The notes below the pieces were generated by a model. It was given only the letters and a program-made list of their open reading frames with translations, was not told the DNA's origin and ran no database searches. Of a stretch of 64,000 nucleotides of DNA, positions 8,450 through 17,427 are shown piece after piece (position 1 is the first letter of the stretch; every line of letters starts with the position of its first letter). The translations under genes were made by a program, and so were the position numbers. Source of the DNA: Opitutaceae bacterium (GTDB lineage: Bacteria > Verrucomicrobiota > Verrucomicrobiia > Opitutales > Opitutaceae). The DNA is taken from contig JAUSID010000035.1 in the NCBI GenBank assembly GCA_030648295.1, positions 1 through 64,000 of the forward strand. The letters run 5' to 3'.

Positions 8450-9751
8450 CTATCGGATCAACATCCCCGCCACGCACGCGGTCAGGAAACACGCGATGCT
8501 GCCGCCGAGGAGCGCTTTCATGCCCAGCTGCGCCAGCGCCGTCCTTTGATTTGGCGCCAGCGCGCCGATGCCGCCAATCTGGATGCCGACGGACGCGAGG
8601 TTCGAGAATCCACAAAGCGCATACGTCAGGATGATCTGCGCCCGGACGTCGGTCAGGACGCCGGTGCTCTTCAGCTTGGCCAGCGTGGCATAGGCGTAGA
8701 ATTCGTTCAGGATCGTCTTCTCGCCGATAATCTGGCCTGACACCATCAACTGGCCGGCATCAATCCCCATCAGCCACGCCAGCGGGGCGAAGATTAGCCC
8801 GAAGATGTATTGCAGGGAGAACTCAGTGTAGCGGCCCGCGGTGGCGCTGGCGATCCACGTGTTCAGTCCCGTCCACTGGCCAACGCCGGCGGACAGAATC
8901 CAGTTCACCATCGCGATCATGGCGGTGAAAACGATCAGCATTGCGCCCACGTTCACGGCGAGCTTCAGCCCGTCGGTGGTGCCGGCGGCGATCGCCTCGA
9001 GGGAATTGGCACCGATCTTTTCGCGCGGTACCTCGACGTTTCGTTCGATGTGCTCCGTCTGCGGCAGCAGGATTTTCGACGTGAGCAACGCGGCCGGCGC
9101 CGACATGACCGAGGCGGTGAGCAAATGCTTCGCGAAAAGCAGCCGGGATTCCGGTGAATCGCCGCCGAGCATCCCGATGTAAGCAACCATCACCGCGCCG
9201 GCGATGGTCGCCATTCCCCCGACCATGACCGCGAGCAGTTCGGAGCGCGTCATCGTGGACAGATACGGCCGGATCAGCAATGGCGCCTCGGTTTGACCGA
9301 GAAAGACGTTGGCCGAGGCGCTCAGGCTTTCGGGGCCCGAGAGATTCATCGTCTTCGTCATCACCCACGCGAACGCGTAGACGATGCGCTGGAGGATCCC
9401 GAGGTAGAACAGCAGCGAAGTGAGGGCGGAGAAGAAGATGATCGTCGGGAGGATGTTGAACGCGAAGAGGAATCCGAAGGTCTGCTTGTTCGTGATCAAG
9501 CTGCCGAACAGGAACTCGGCGCCGGCCGACGTGAAATCCAGAATCTTGACGAAAAACATGCCGATGCTGTCGATGGCGATGCGCACGATGTCGACGTGCA
9601 GCACGAGCAGGCCGAAGACGATTTGGAGCACGATGCCGGTGAGCACGAGCCGCCACGGGATCGCACGCCGGTTTGAGCTGAAACAGACGGCGAGGGCGAG
9701 AAACGCCACAATCCCGAGCAAACCGCGGCCGACATTGATCAGAATATCCAT
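8450..9751 (-). CDS. CNT-family concentrative nucleoside transporter
   Basis: This inner-membrane nucleoside symporter (NupC/CNT family) has 433 residues. The family pattern is clear: N-terminal small helices, then FGSLITNKQTFGFLFAFNILPTIIFFSALTSLLFYLGILQ, the nucleoside-site segment VFLGQTEAPLLIRPYL, the gate motif TAGAVMVAYIGML-like (here TIAGAVMVAYIGM), the region NSLEAIAAGTTDGLKLAVNVGAMLI, and the C-terminal YALCGFSNLASVGIQIGGIGALAPNQR. The ATG at 9751 was chosen because upstream codons are not family-like. It is divergent from the carbonic anhydrase gene by 69 bp. Together with the purine permease it suggests nucleic-acid-derived salvage. Confidence 0.95.
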   Translation of the reverse strand: MDILINVGRGLLGIVAFLALAVCFSSNRRAIPWRLVLTGIVLQIVFGLLVLHVDIVRIAIDSIGMFFVKILDFTSAGAEFLFGSLITNKQTFGFLFAFNILPTIIFFSALTSLLFYLGILQRIVYAFAWVMTKTMNLSGPESLSASANVFLGQTEAPLLIRPYLSTMTRSELLAVMVGGMATIAGAVMVAYIGMLGGDSPESRLLFAKHLLTASVMSAPAALLTSKILLPQTEHIERNVEVPREKIGANSLEAIAAGTTDGLKLAVNVGAMLIVFTAMIAMVNWILSAGVGQWTGLNTWIASATAGRYTEFSLQYIFGLIFAPLAWLMGIDAGQLMVSGQIIGEKTILNEFYAYATLAKLKSTGVLTDVRAQIILTYALCGFSNLASVGIQIGGIGALAPNQRTALAQLGMKALLGGSIACFLTACVAGMLIR

Positions 9752-9820
9752 CGTGGGGGCGAAACGGAAAGGATGCCGAGCTTGCCGGCCGCGGGTGGCG
9801 GGGCGAGAACCAAGTTTGCC

Positions 9821-10369
9821 ATGACCGTGCAAGAACGCCTCGCCCTTCACCTTGGTCGCGCGCCTGACATCGCGAAAGCCGCCTTCGTCGCGCCGAACGC
9901 GACCGTCATGGGCAATGTGATACTCGGCGCCGGCAGCAGCGTGTGGTACGGATGCGTGCTGCGGGGTGACATCAATTCCATTTCCGTCGGCGAAGGCTCG
10001 AACGTACAGGACGGCACGATCGTCCACCTCGCGGACGAATATGGGGTGCAGGTCGGCAGCTACACCACCATCGGGCACGCCGCGATCATACACGCGTGCC
10101 AGATCGGGAACGAGTGCCTCATCGGCATGGGTGCGACGATCCTCGACGGCGCAAAAATCGGCGACCGGTGTATCGTCGGTGCGAATGCGCTCGTGACGCA
10201 GCGGTTCGTCGCGCCAGCCGGTTCAATGATTCTCGGCGCTCCGGCGAAGGTGGTGCGGCCGCTGACTGACGAAGAGCAGCGGAGCCTGCGCCGCTGGGCG
10301 GAAAAGTACATCGAGGTGGCAAAGACGCACCGGGAGGTTTGGCGGGCCGATGCGGCCCGCCAAACCTAG
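9821..10369 (+). CDS. Gamma-class carbonic anhydrase family protein
   Basis: This left-handed beta-helix hexapeptide-repeat protein has 182 residues and forms trimers. Zinc ligands of the gamma class are in place: His in GTIVHLADE and the two His of IGHAAIIHAC. The hexapeptide turns run from ATVMGNVILGAGSSVWYGCVLRGD to GAPAKVVRPL. Members are Cam/CamH or YrdA/CaiE-like; real carbonic anhydrase activity varies. The start MTVQERL was chosen over an upstream in-frame codon. The last residues (WRADAARQT) are encoded by a perfect 14-bp hairpin that also contains the T of the stop codon, so the tail is repeat-derived. Confidence 0.9.
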   Translation: MTVQERLALHLGRAPDIAKAAFVAPNATVMGNVILGAGSSVWYGCVLRGDINSISVGEGSNVQDGTIVHLADEYGVQVGSYTTIGHAAIIHACQIGNECLIGMGATILDGAKIGDRCIVGANALVTQRFVAPAGSMILGAPAKVVRPLTDEEQRSLRRWAEKYIEVAKTHREVWRADAARQT

Positions 10370-10390
10370 GCTTTTCGCGAAGCGAAAAGC
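10335..10390 (+). terminator. Two consecutive perfect hairpins at the carbonic anhydrase stop codon
   Basis: Hairpin 1 (10335-10348 with 10354-10367, 5-nt loop) has 14 perfect pairs and reaches into the TAG stop. Hairpin 2 (GCTTTTCGC 10370-10378 with GCGAAAAGC 10382-10390, GAA loop) follows directly. There is no T-run after either, so termination is only a possibility; a repeat-element origin is equally likely. Confidence 0.45.
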
Positions 10391-10486
10391 TCGAGCTCGG
10401 CGGTTTGGCGTGGTGGCATTGGGACCGGCCGGACGCGCGCGGCAGGACGAACGACGATGCCATCCGTGACCCGTTGAGCGCGCGAC

Positions 10487-11056
10487 CTACGATGCGAGTT
10501 CGTACGTGAAAAAGGTGTACCGGTAATTCGCGTCCCCGCTTTCGCGCCGGGAAATTTCGCGCCATGGCAGGTGCCGCCACTCGGGGAAGAACGTGTCACC
10601 CTCGACCTCGGCGTGGACGAGCGTCAGATGCAGCCACATCGGCCGATTGAGCTTCAGGGTTTCCTCATAGATCCGCTGGCCGCCGCAAACGTAGATTTCG
10701 CCCGGCAGTGTTTCGGCCACGGTCAGCGCTTCCGTGAGTGAATGGACCGGAATGGGCGGGCGCGCGCCGGCCGGCACGACGGGCGCGCCCGACGGCGATG
10801 AGTTCGCACGGTCAGCGGCCGGGGCGCTGCGACCGTGTACGAGCAGATGGCTCGTGAGGACGACGGGCCGCCGGCCGTCTGCGTGAACCCGCGGCCAGGT
10901 TTCGTAACAGACGCGCCCGAGTACGCAGATTTTTCCCGCCGTCTCATCGTGGAAATATTTCAGGTCCTCTGGAATTCGCCACGGCAACCTCCCGTTCCGG
11001 CCGATTACGCGATTTTCGGCGCACGCCACGATGATGTGAATTGGCTTTGGCACCAC
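10487..11056 (-). CDS. folA: Dihydrofolate reductase
   Basis: The enzyme reduces dihydrofolate to tetrahydrofolate with NADPH in the cytoplasm. The 189 residues show the DHFR order: IHIIVACAENRVIGRNGRLPWRIPEDLKYF (the acidic active-site residue is the E of PED), ICVLGRVCYETWP (NADPH-binding, usual M-G-R replaced by L-G-R), PVVLTS, and YVCGGQRIYEETL. A loop at about residues 75-100 (SAPAADRANSSPSGAPVVPAG) is longer than usual. The start codon is GTG. It is divergent from a doubtful small frame. No thymidylate synthase gene is next to it. Confidence 0.93.
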   Translation of the reverse strand: MVPKPIHIIVACAENRVIGRNGRLPWRIPEDLKYFHDETAGKICVLGRVCYETWPRVHADGRRPVVLTSHLLVHGRSAPAADRANSSPSGAPVVPAGARPPIPVHSLTEALTVAETLPGEIYVCGGQRIYEETLKLNRPMWLHLTLVHAEVEGDTFFPEWRHLPWREISRRESGDANYRYTFFTYELAS

Positions 11057-11077
11057 AGTTGCCTAGCACCGCCCGCG

Positions 11078-11212
11078 ATGCGTTTGAAATCCTTTGTTGC
11101 CGCCGCCGGCTTGATGATGGTGCTGGCCGTCGCCCATTGCCGGGCGGCCGCCGATGCCGCCGCCCGTTTGCTCGAGTCGAATGTGTGCCGCTGGATCGCG
11201 CGGCAGCGGTGA
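11078..11212 (+). CDS. Possible 44-residue exported peptide
   Basis: ATG at 11078 opens a short frame with a signal-peptide-like start (MRLKSFVAAAGLMMVLAVAHCRAAAD) and a short tail ending WIARQR. It directly precedes an AGTGGCGAGTGACGAG repeat, which may have truncated a longer gene. I do not recognise it. It could be the 5' remnant of a lost secreted protein or a chance frame between two divergent or co-directional genes. Confidence 0.25.
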   Translation: MRLKSFVAAAGLMMVLAVAHCRAAADAAARLLESNVCRWIARQR

Positions 11213-11368
11213 CGAACGGGGTAGTCAGTGGCGAGTGGCGAGTGACGAGCGCGAACCACCGGCACTCGTAACTTGTCACGCGTCACTTGTCCGTACGACA
11301 GACGCGCCATGTCACTCAAGTTCTCCTCCGGCATTGCGTTTGCGTGAGAGGCGGATTCGCTGCGCGCC

Positions 11369-12457
11369 ATGATCATCGGCGTCCCGAAGGAGATCAAAAT
11401 CGGCGAAACGCGTGTGTCGATGACCCCGAGTCTCTGTCGCCGCTGTGTAACACTGGGCGCCCGGGTTCTGGTGCAGAAGGCCGCCGGTATCACGGCGGGT
11501 TATACAGACGCCGAATACCGGGCGGCGGGCGCGACGATCATGGGCGAGCCGGCGAGAATCTGGCGCGCCGCTGATTTGATCCTGAAGGTGAAGGAGCCGC
11601 TGCCTTCCGAGTATCCGCTCCTCCGCGACGAGCAGGCGATCTTCACCTACCTCCATCTCGCCGCGGGAGCCGAACTCGCGAAGCTGCTGTTGAAGAAACG
11701 AATCCTCGGGATCGCCTACGAAACGGTGGAGGGTGCGGACGGCAGCTTTCCCCTGCTCAAGCCGATGTCGCAGATCGCGGGACGGCTTTCCATCCAGGTT
11801 GGCGCCTACTTCCTCCAGTCACAGCACGGCGGTTCCGGCATGTTGCTCGGTGGCATCCCCGGAACGATGCCCGGGCACGTGGTCGTGGTGGGGGCGGGAA
11901 ACTCGGGCGCGCACGCGGTGCAGATGGCGGTCGGCATGGGCGCGCGCGTGACCGTGCTCGACTTGGACACGCGAAAACTCGAGGCGCTCGACATGGAATA
12001 CCGTGGCCGTGTCGTCACCTTGATGTCGAATCCGGCGAATCTTGAAAACGAAGTCGGCGATGCGGATCTCCTGATCGGTGCGGTCCTGATCCCGGCGGCG
12101 AAGGCGCCCACGGTCGTGACCAGGAAGATGATTTCGCGGATGCGGCCCGGCAGCGTGATTGTCGACATCGCGATCGACCAGGGCGGCTGCATCGAGGCCA
12201 TCCGCCCGACCTCGCATGAGAAGCCGGTGTATACCGATCAGGGCGTGATTCATTATGCGGTGCCGAATATGCCGGCGCTGGTCGGCCGGACCTCAACGAT
12301 GGGGCTGACGCAAGCGACCGAACCGTATGTGGCGATGCTCGTTCGCAAGGGCATCGACGATGCACTCGGTGAACACCAGGGCCTCGCGCGCGGCGTGAAC
12401 ACCGAGAACGGAAAAATCATTTACCCCGCGGTGGCGAAGGCGCTGGGGTTTTCGTGA
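11369..12457 (+). CDS. ald: Alanine dehydrogenase
   Basis: NAD-dependent L-alanine dehydrogenase (alanine to pyruvate and ammonium), cytoplasmic and hexameric. The 362-residue protein starts with the family signature MIIGVPKEIKIGETRVSMTP, has the pyruvate-binding Lys in LKVKEPLPSEY and the catalytic His in FTYLHLAA. The Rossmann loop VVVGAGNSGAHAVQMA is followed by an acid (VLDLD) specific for NAD. VDIAIDQGGC and YAVPNMPALVGRTST close the family pattern. The start is the ATG that begins directly with MIIGVPKE. It is monocistronic as far as can be seen. Confidence 0.97.
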   Translation: MIIGVPKEIKIGETRVSMTPSLCRRCVTLGARVLVQKAAGITAGYTDAEYRAAGATIMGEPARIWRAADLILKVKEPLPSEYPLLRDEQAIFTYLHLAAGAELAKLLLKKRILGIAYETVEGADGSFPLLKPMSQIAGRLSIQVGAYFLQSQHGGSGMLLGGIPGTMPGHVVVVGAGNSGAHAVQMAVGMGARVTVLDLDTRKLEALDMEYRGRVVTLMSNPANLENEVGDADLLIGAVLIPAAKAPTVVTRKMISRMRPGSVIVDIAIDQGGCIEAIRPTSHEKPVYTDQGVIHYAVPNMPALVGRTSTMGLTQATEPYVAMLVRKGIDDALGEHQGLARGVNTENGKIIYPAVAKALGFS

Positions 12458-12539
12458 ACCGTCGCGACGAGTCCGCGGCCGGGTGTCATCGTTGTGTTTA
12501 GCTTTTTCCTACCAGAGGAGAATCGGCGGGTGTGTCATC

Positions 12540-12754
12540 TAGCCGGGAAATTTCACCCTCTGCTCCGCTGCGACCGCACAGTGTGTTCGCTTGTGCCGTG
12601 CGCCGGCGCGCGCTCCACGATTTCCCGGCTAAGGGCAAAACCGCTCTGCGGTTTTGCATTTAGCCCGCATGAACGCGGGGCGCTCGCCGGAACATTGGGA
12701 TGATGGCGGTCAGAGACGGGTGAAGACTATTTCAAGTGTGAAAAATGCGGGCTA
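12540..12754. repeat. Nested inverted repeats between ald and the peptidase gene
   Basis: Three structures lie in a row: TAGCCGGGAAAT (12540-12551) pairs with 12620-12631 across 68 bp; GCAAAACCGC (12635-12644) pairs with 12648-12657 over a 3-nt TCT loop; TAGCCCGCAT (12661-12670) pairs with 12745-12754 across 74 bp. No open frame with coding character is seen in 12458-12850. Confidence 0.6.
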
Positions 12755-12850
12755 GTGGATGAGACCCGGCCTGCACACCCCGCTATTGCGGCCTCAATCG
12801 TCGTGCGGAGCTTGGGCCCGCATTGAGCGCGCGGTCTTGCGGCGGTGGCA

Positions 12851-13747
12851 ATGATCATCAGGCTTCGCGCCATGCACCGTTCCCCGCGCGCGGCGAACCT
12901 CGCGATGTTAACCCTCGCGATCGGGTTCGGGGCGGCGACCTCGGCGGGCACGTCGGCGGAGGAGCGTTGGAGCAAAATCACGACGGATCATTTCACGATC
13001 CTGACTCCGGCGAGCGAGGCGGTCGCGCGCACCTGGACGGTGGAACTCGAGGAGTTTCGCCGGGGACTGCAGCACCTCGTGCCCGTGGCGGCCGGACGCG
13101 TGCGGCCGGTGACGGTGGTGCTGTTTCGCCAAGACCGCGCCATGGAGCCCTATCTGCCGCGCGAAAAAGGCCACCCGGCGCGGCTCGGCGGACTATTTGT
13201 CCGCGCCAACGATGTGAACACGATCATGCTCAGCCTCGCGCGTGACGCGGCCGAGACGCGACGCGTAATCTTCCACGAGGCGGCGCACTGGCATTTCAGC
13301 GCGCTCGATGGTGCGATGCCACTCTGGCTGGGCGAAGGTCTGGCGGAATTGTACGCCACGTTCCAACTGCTCGAAGGCAGCCGGTATTCGTTCGGTGCGG
13401 CGATTCCCGAGCACGTGCGGCAATTGCAACATACCAGGCTGCTGCCGCTCGCGCAGCTGTTGAGCATCGACCGGGAATCGCTGCTCTACAACGAGGGCAC
13501 GCGGGCGACGATTTTCTACGCCGAGTCCTGGGCCTTTGTGCACTACCTGTTTCACGGCGAGAATTCGCCCGGCCGCGGTTCGGTGGCGCGCTACCTGAAA
13601 CTGCTCGAGGCGGGTCGCGGCGCGGAGGATGCGTTTCGCGAGGGATTTGGCGGCAACTATGCCGCGCTCGAGGAACAGGTGCGGCGCTACGTCCGAAGCG
13701 GCCGGTATCACACTCACATCTACAAGCGGGCGGCGCCGGGGTGGTAG
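12851..13747 (+). CDS. Secreted HExxH peptidase-MA-like domain, cut by an amber stop
   Basis: The signal peptide runs to about residue 35 (AMLTLAIGFGAATSAGTSA). A DUF1570/peptidase-MA-like zinc peptidase domain follows, with HEAAH at 142-146 and a downstream WLGEGLAELYA that supplies the third Glu ligand, as in gluzincins. The frame stops at TAG 13745-13747, right after the catalytic domain. The same frame then stays open for 948 more bases and encodes TPR-like helices, as in full-length relatives of about 600 residues. Either this gene carries a nonsense mutation, or the stop is read through or is a sequencing error. Start codons at 12845 (GTG), 12851 or 12872 are all possible. Confidence 0.75.
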   Translation: MIIRLRAMHRSPRAANLAMLTLAIGFGAATSAGTSAEERWSKITTDHFTILTPASEAVARTWTVELEEFRRGLQHLVPVAAGRVRPVTVVLFRQDRAMEPYLPREKGHPARLGGLFVRANDVNTIMLSLARDAAETRRVIFHEAAHWHFSALDGAMPLWLGEGLAELYATFQLLEGSRYSFGAAIPEHVRQLQHTRLLPLAQLLSIDRESLLYNEGTRATIFYAESWAFVHYLFHGENSPGRGSVARYLKLLEAGRGAEDAFREGFGGNYAALEEQVRRYVRSGRYHTHIYKRAAPGW

Positions 13748-14695
13748 GATTCGCTCCGCGCGATCGTCGCGACACCGGGCGATCTCGAACTCGCGTGGGG
13801 CGCGCTTCTGCTCGGCGCCCGTTCGGCGGACGACGCGGAGCCGCACCTCCGCCGGGCGGCGGAACTCGCACCCGGCGATGCGCGGCCATGGGAGCTTCTC
13901 GGACACATTGCAATCGGCCGCCGTGATTTCGGCACGGCCGGGATCGCGCTCGGCCGGGCGGCCGCCGCCGGCTCAACGAGCTATCTCGTTTACCACAATC
14001 TCGCCGTCTCGCGTCTCCCAGTCCAGATCGCGCCCGGGCTCATGATGGAGACACCCGAGCCTCAGGACATGGATGCAGCGGCCGCCGACTACCGGCGGGC
14101 CATCCAACTCGCGCCGGCGCACGCGCCTTCCTACGAGGGACTCGCCGGGCTGATTCACGGCCTGCCCATATTTCAGGCGACCGATATCGAACTGCTGCAA
14201 CGCGGGCTGCTGCTCGAGCCGGGCAATGCGATGATCGAGGCGGGAATTGCCGCCGCCGAAATTCGCAGCGGCCGCGCCCCCGAGGGCCTGGATCGGCTTC
14301 GTGCGATTGTCGGCCGAAACGCGGGCCGGAACCACGCGGGTGTCCAGTTCGCCCGCCGCGTCCTGGCGGGCGAACTGCTCAAGGCGGATCTCGCCGAAAT
14401 CGAGCGGCTGGCTGACCGCCGGGAATTCAAGGAAGCGATAGCCGTGATCGATCGGGCGCTGGAGCGCAACTTGGAGCTGCCTCATCGTCAGATGTTCGCG
14501 GCGACGAGGCGCAGCCTGGTCGACTATCAAAGCATCACGGCCGCCGTTGAACTCGCCCATCGCGGAGATTTTTCCGGCAGTCGCGCCATGTTGGAAAAAT
14601 TGCTGGCGTCGCGACCGGATCACGGTGCGACGGCGGAGGCGCAGCGTTTGCTCCGCGAAATCGAGCGGCAGGAAAAGGGGCACGCGAAGGACTAG
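13748..14695 (+). pseudogene. TPR-rich C-terminal half of the split peptidase
   Basis: This follows in the same frame as the upstream peptidase, directly after its TAG. It encodes about 315 residues of helical repeats (LELAWGALLLGARSADDAEPHL, AELAPGDARPWELLGHIAIGRRDF, DYRRAIQLAPAHAPSYEGLAGL, VIDRALERNLELPH, RAMLEKLLASRPDHGATAEAQRLL), typical of TPR scaffolds. There is no start codon with a leader until ATG 14042, which would drop the first repeats. The stop lies inside an AGGGACCAGGGACGAGGG repeat. It is functional only if the amber codon is suppressed or an internal start is used. Confidence 0.6.
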
Positions 14696-14922
14696 GGACC
14701 AGGGACGAGGGACCAAGGACCGAGGACGACGGACGACCGGCTACCGGCCTTGGACGACAGACGAGCGAGTTCGATGGGGTGCAAGTTGGCGCGGGGGAGA
14801 GAGTCACGCGATTTGCGAACGGGTGCGGAAAACAAACGGTTGAACAACGCCACCCCGTTCATCCATGGATTGATTTTTCGTTCGAAACGAACACCCTGCG
14901 CCATCCCACCTGCGTTCCCCGC

Positions 14923-17427
14923 GTGCCCTTGATCCCAGTTGAATTCACCTCCTGCCGCCATCGCTGGCGGCCCCGGTTGCTATGCGGCTTGCTCACGCTG
15001 GCGGCCAACGGGACCGCCGCGCCAGCGGATCCGGCGACGGCGGCGCGCAACTTTCACCAGGGCATCGCGCCGCTGCTTCAGAAATATTGCTACGACTGCC
15101 ACGCCGATGGGGTTAACAAGGGGCGCGTCGCGTTCGACGAGTTCGAATCTGATGCCGAGATTCTCCGTCGCCGGGAGCTGTGGCTGGCGGCGTTGAAAAA
15201 CGTGCGGGCGGGAATCATGCCGCCGTTCGAGGAAGGCGCGCCGCGGCCGGAGCCAGCGGAAATCGAGCGGCTCGCGCGCTGGGTCAAGTACGATGCACTC
15301 GCGCTCGACCCGGCGAATCCCGACCCGGGCCGCGTCACCCTGCGGCGCCTCAATCGCGTCGAGTACCGCAACACGATCCGCGACTTGATGGGCTTCGATT
15401 TCAACAGCGAGGCGGAGTTTCCGACCGACGACAGTGGCAACGGTTTCGACAACAATGGTGATGTGCTCACGATTTCACCGCTGCTGATCGAAAAATACCT
15501 CGCGGCCGCGGAGACAATCGTCGATCGCGCGGTGCCGAAGGTGGGCAAGCAGGTCGAGCAACGGGTTGCCACCGGCCGGGAGTTTCGCGGTGCCGGCATG
15601 AGCGGCGACCAACTGACCGCGAAAAATCCGGCAAAGGTCTCGCGCACCTTTTCCGTCGACGCCGCCGACACGTACCAGATTGCGATCGAAGTGGAAGTCG
15701 GCGGCTCGTTCGATTTTGACCCGGCGCGATGCAACGTGATTTGCCGGATCGATGGCGAGACGCGGTTTACCCAGCCCGTGGCCTGGTCGGAACGCAAGAC
15801 GCTGCGCCACGATTACGAGGTCGAATGGGCACCGGGCAGCCACGTGGTGAGTTTCGAGATCGAGACGCTTCCGCCGGCGCCGATGGTGGAGGTCGCACCG
15901 CTCGAGTATGGTCCCAATGCGGGCCGCCGCGCGCCCACCAACGTAAACGTCCGGATCGGCTCCGTGCAGGTTCGCGGGCCGATGGACCCGAAGCACTGGA
16001 AGGTGCCGGCAAACCACGCTCGATTTTTCCCCGCGGGTGAGGCGCCGCCTGACGCCCCCGGGCGTGAGCGCTATGCGCGGGAAATCCTCGGCCGGTTTGC
16101 AACGCGCGCGTTCCGGCGGCCGGTGGACGACCCGAAGCTGAACCAGCTCGTGGCGATCGCTCGCGATACGTACGAGCGGGCCGGACAAACATTCGAACAG
16201 GGAGTCGGGCGTGCGATGATGGCGGTGCTCGCCTCGCCGCGCTTCCTGTTCCGCATCGAGGAACCGGTGGCGCATGCCGCCGCCGACACCATCGCCGCGG
16301 TCGATGATTATTCTTTGGCGACACGTTTGTCCTATTTCCTCTGGTCATCGATGCCGGATGACGAACTCTCCGAACTCGCGGCGAACGGCGGGCTGCGGAC
16401 GCAGGTCCGGGCGCAGGTGGAGCGGATGTTGAAGGACTCGAAGGCGCAGGCGTTCGTCCGGAATTTCACGGGCCAGTGGCTCCAGGCGCGCGATGTCGAA
16501 TTCGTTCCCATCAACGCCCGCGTCGTCATGGGGCCGAATGCGCCGCGCAACCGCGAGGGCCGCGTGGAATTCGACGGCGCGATGCGCAAGCTGATGCGGG
16601 CGGAGACGGAAATGTATTTCGAGCACGTTATTCACGAGGACCGCAGCATCCTCGAACTCATCGACAGCGATTACGCGTTCCTCAACGCGCGGCTGGCGAC
16701 GCATTACGGCGTGCCGGACGTCACGGGCGATGACCTGCGGCTGGTGAAGCTGCCGCCGGGCAGCCCGCGCGGCGGAGTCCTGACGCAGGGCAGCGTGCTC
16801 ACGGTGACGTCGAATCCGACGCGCACCTCGCTGGTGAAACGGGGGCTGTTTGTGCTGGAGAACATTCTCGGCACGCCGCCGCCGCCGCCACCGCCCGACA
16901 CTCCGGACCTCGAGGAAGCGCGCAAGGAGTTCAAGGGGCGCGAGCCCAAGATGAGCGAGATGCTCGCGGCGCACCGCAGCAAGCCGATGTGCAACTCATG
17001 TCACGTCCGGATGGATCCGTTGGGGCTGGCGCTGGAAAACTTCAATGCCTTGGGGGCGTGGCGCGACACCGAGGTGGGAGAGCCGATCGAAACCGCCGGG
17101 CGTTTGATCAGCGGCGAAACCTTTGCCGACATCCGCGAGTTGAAGCGCGTGCTCGCGCGTGACCGCCGGATGGACATCTACCGCTGCCTGACGGAAAAGA
17201 TGCTCACCTATGCGCTGGGCCGCGGCATCGAGTTTTATGATACCGAGACGGTCGACCGGATTGTTGCCCGGCTCGAGGGCGAGGGCGGCCGGATGTCCGC
17301 GCTCGTGATGGGCGTGATTGAGTCGGCCCCATTTCAGAAGCAACGGCTGGTTGCATCCGCCGGCGTCGTCACTATCGTCTCCCCGTCCCCCGCTGTTTTC
17401 CCCGGACAGCCACCCACCCATGAATAA
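14923..17427 (+). CDS. DUF1592/DUF1588/DUF1587/DUF1585 cytochrome-like secreted protein
   Basis: This is a large exported protein of the planctomycete/verrucomicrobial DUF1592 group, function unknown. Domain order is: signal segment (RPRLLCGLLTLAANGTAAPA); haem-type CYDCH at 56-60; PSD3-like RVTLRRLNRVEYRNTIRDLMG; carbohydrate-binding-like beta domain; PSD4-like block with LATRLSYFLWSSMPDDEL; PSD2-like block ending in a second haem-type CNSCH at about 690 (CNSCHVRMDPLGLALENF); and a C-terminal PSD5 block (LTYALGRGIEFYDT). The start is uncertain: GTG 14923 gives a signal peptide; ATG 14779 adds repeat-derived residues. It overlaps the next gene by 8 bp, so the two are translationally linked. 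Confidence 0.85.
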   Translation: MPLIPVEFTSCRHRWRPRLLCGLLTLAANGTAAPADPATAARNFHQGIAPLLQKYCYDCHADGVNKGRVAFDEFESDAEILRRRELWLAALKNVRAGIMPPFEEGAPRPEPAEIERLARWVKYDALALDPANPDPGRVTLRRLNRVEYRNTIRDLMGFDFNSEAEFPTDDSGNGFDNNGDVLTISPLLIEKYLAAAETIVDRAVPKVGKQVEQRVATGREFRGAGMSGDQLTAKNPAKVSRTFSVDAADTYQIAIEVEVGGSFDFDPARCNVICRIDGETRFTQPVAWSERKTLRHDYEVEWAPGSHVVSFEIETLPPAPMVEVAPLEYGPNAGRRAPTNVNVRIGSVQVRGPMDPKHWKVPANHARFFPAGEAPPDAPGRERYAREILGRFATRAFRRPVDDPKLNQLVAIARDTYERAGQTFEQGVGRAMMAVLASPRFLFRIEEPVAHAAADTIAAVDDYSLATRLSYFLWSSMPDDELSELAANGGLRTQVRAQVERMLKDSKAQAFVRNFTGQWLQARDVEFVPINARVVMGPNAPRNREGRVEFDGAMRKLMRAETEMYFEHVIHEDRSILELIDSDYAFLNARLATHYGVPDVTGDDLRLVKLPPGSPRGGVLTQGSVLTVTSNPTRTSLVKRGLFVLENILGTPPPPPPPDTPDLEEARKEFKGREPKMSEMLAAHRSKPMCNSCHVRMDPLGLALENFNALGAWRDTEVGEPIETAGRLISGETFADIRELKRVLARDRRMDIYRCLTEKMLTYALGRGIEFYDTETVDRIVARLEGEGGRMSALVMGVIESAPFQKQRLVASAGVVTIVSPSPAVFPGQPPTHE

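Noticed and set aside
14779-14922. Longer N-terminus of the DUF1592 protein from ATG 14779
   Set aside because: The added residues come from repeat-type sequence and lack signal-peptide features; a GTG or TTG start at 14923-14931 gives an export signal. Not certain.
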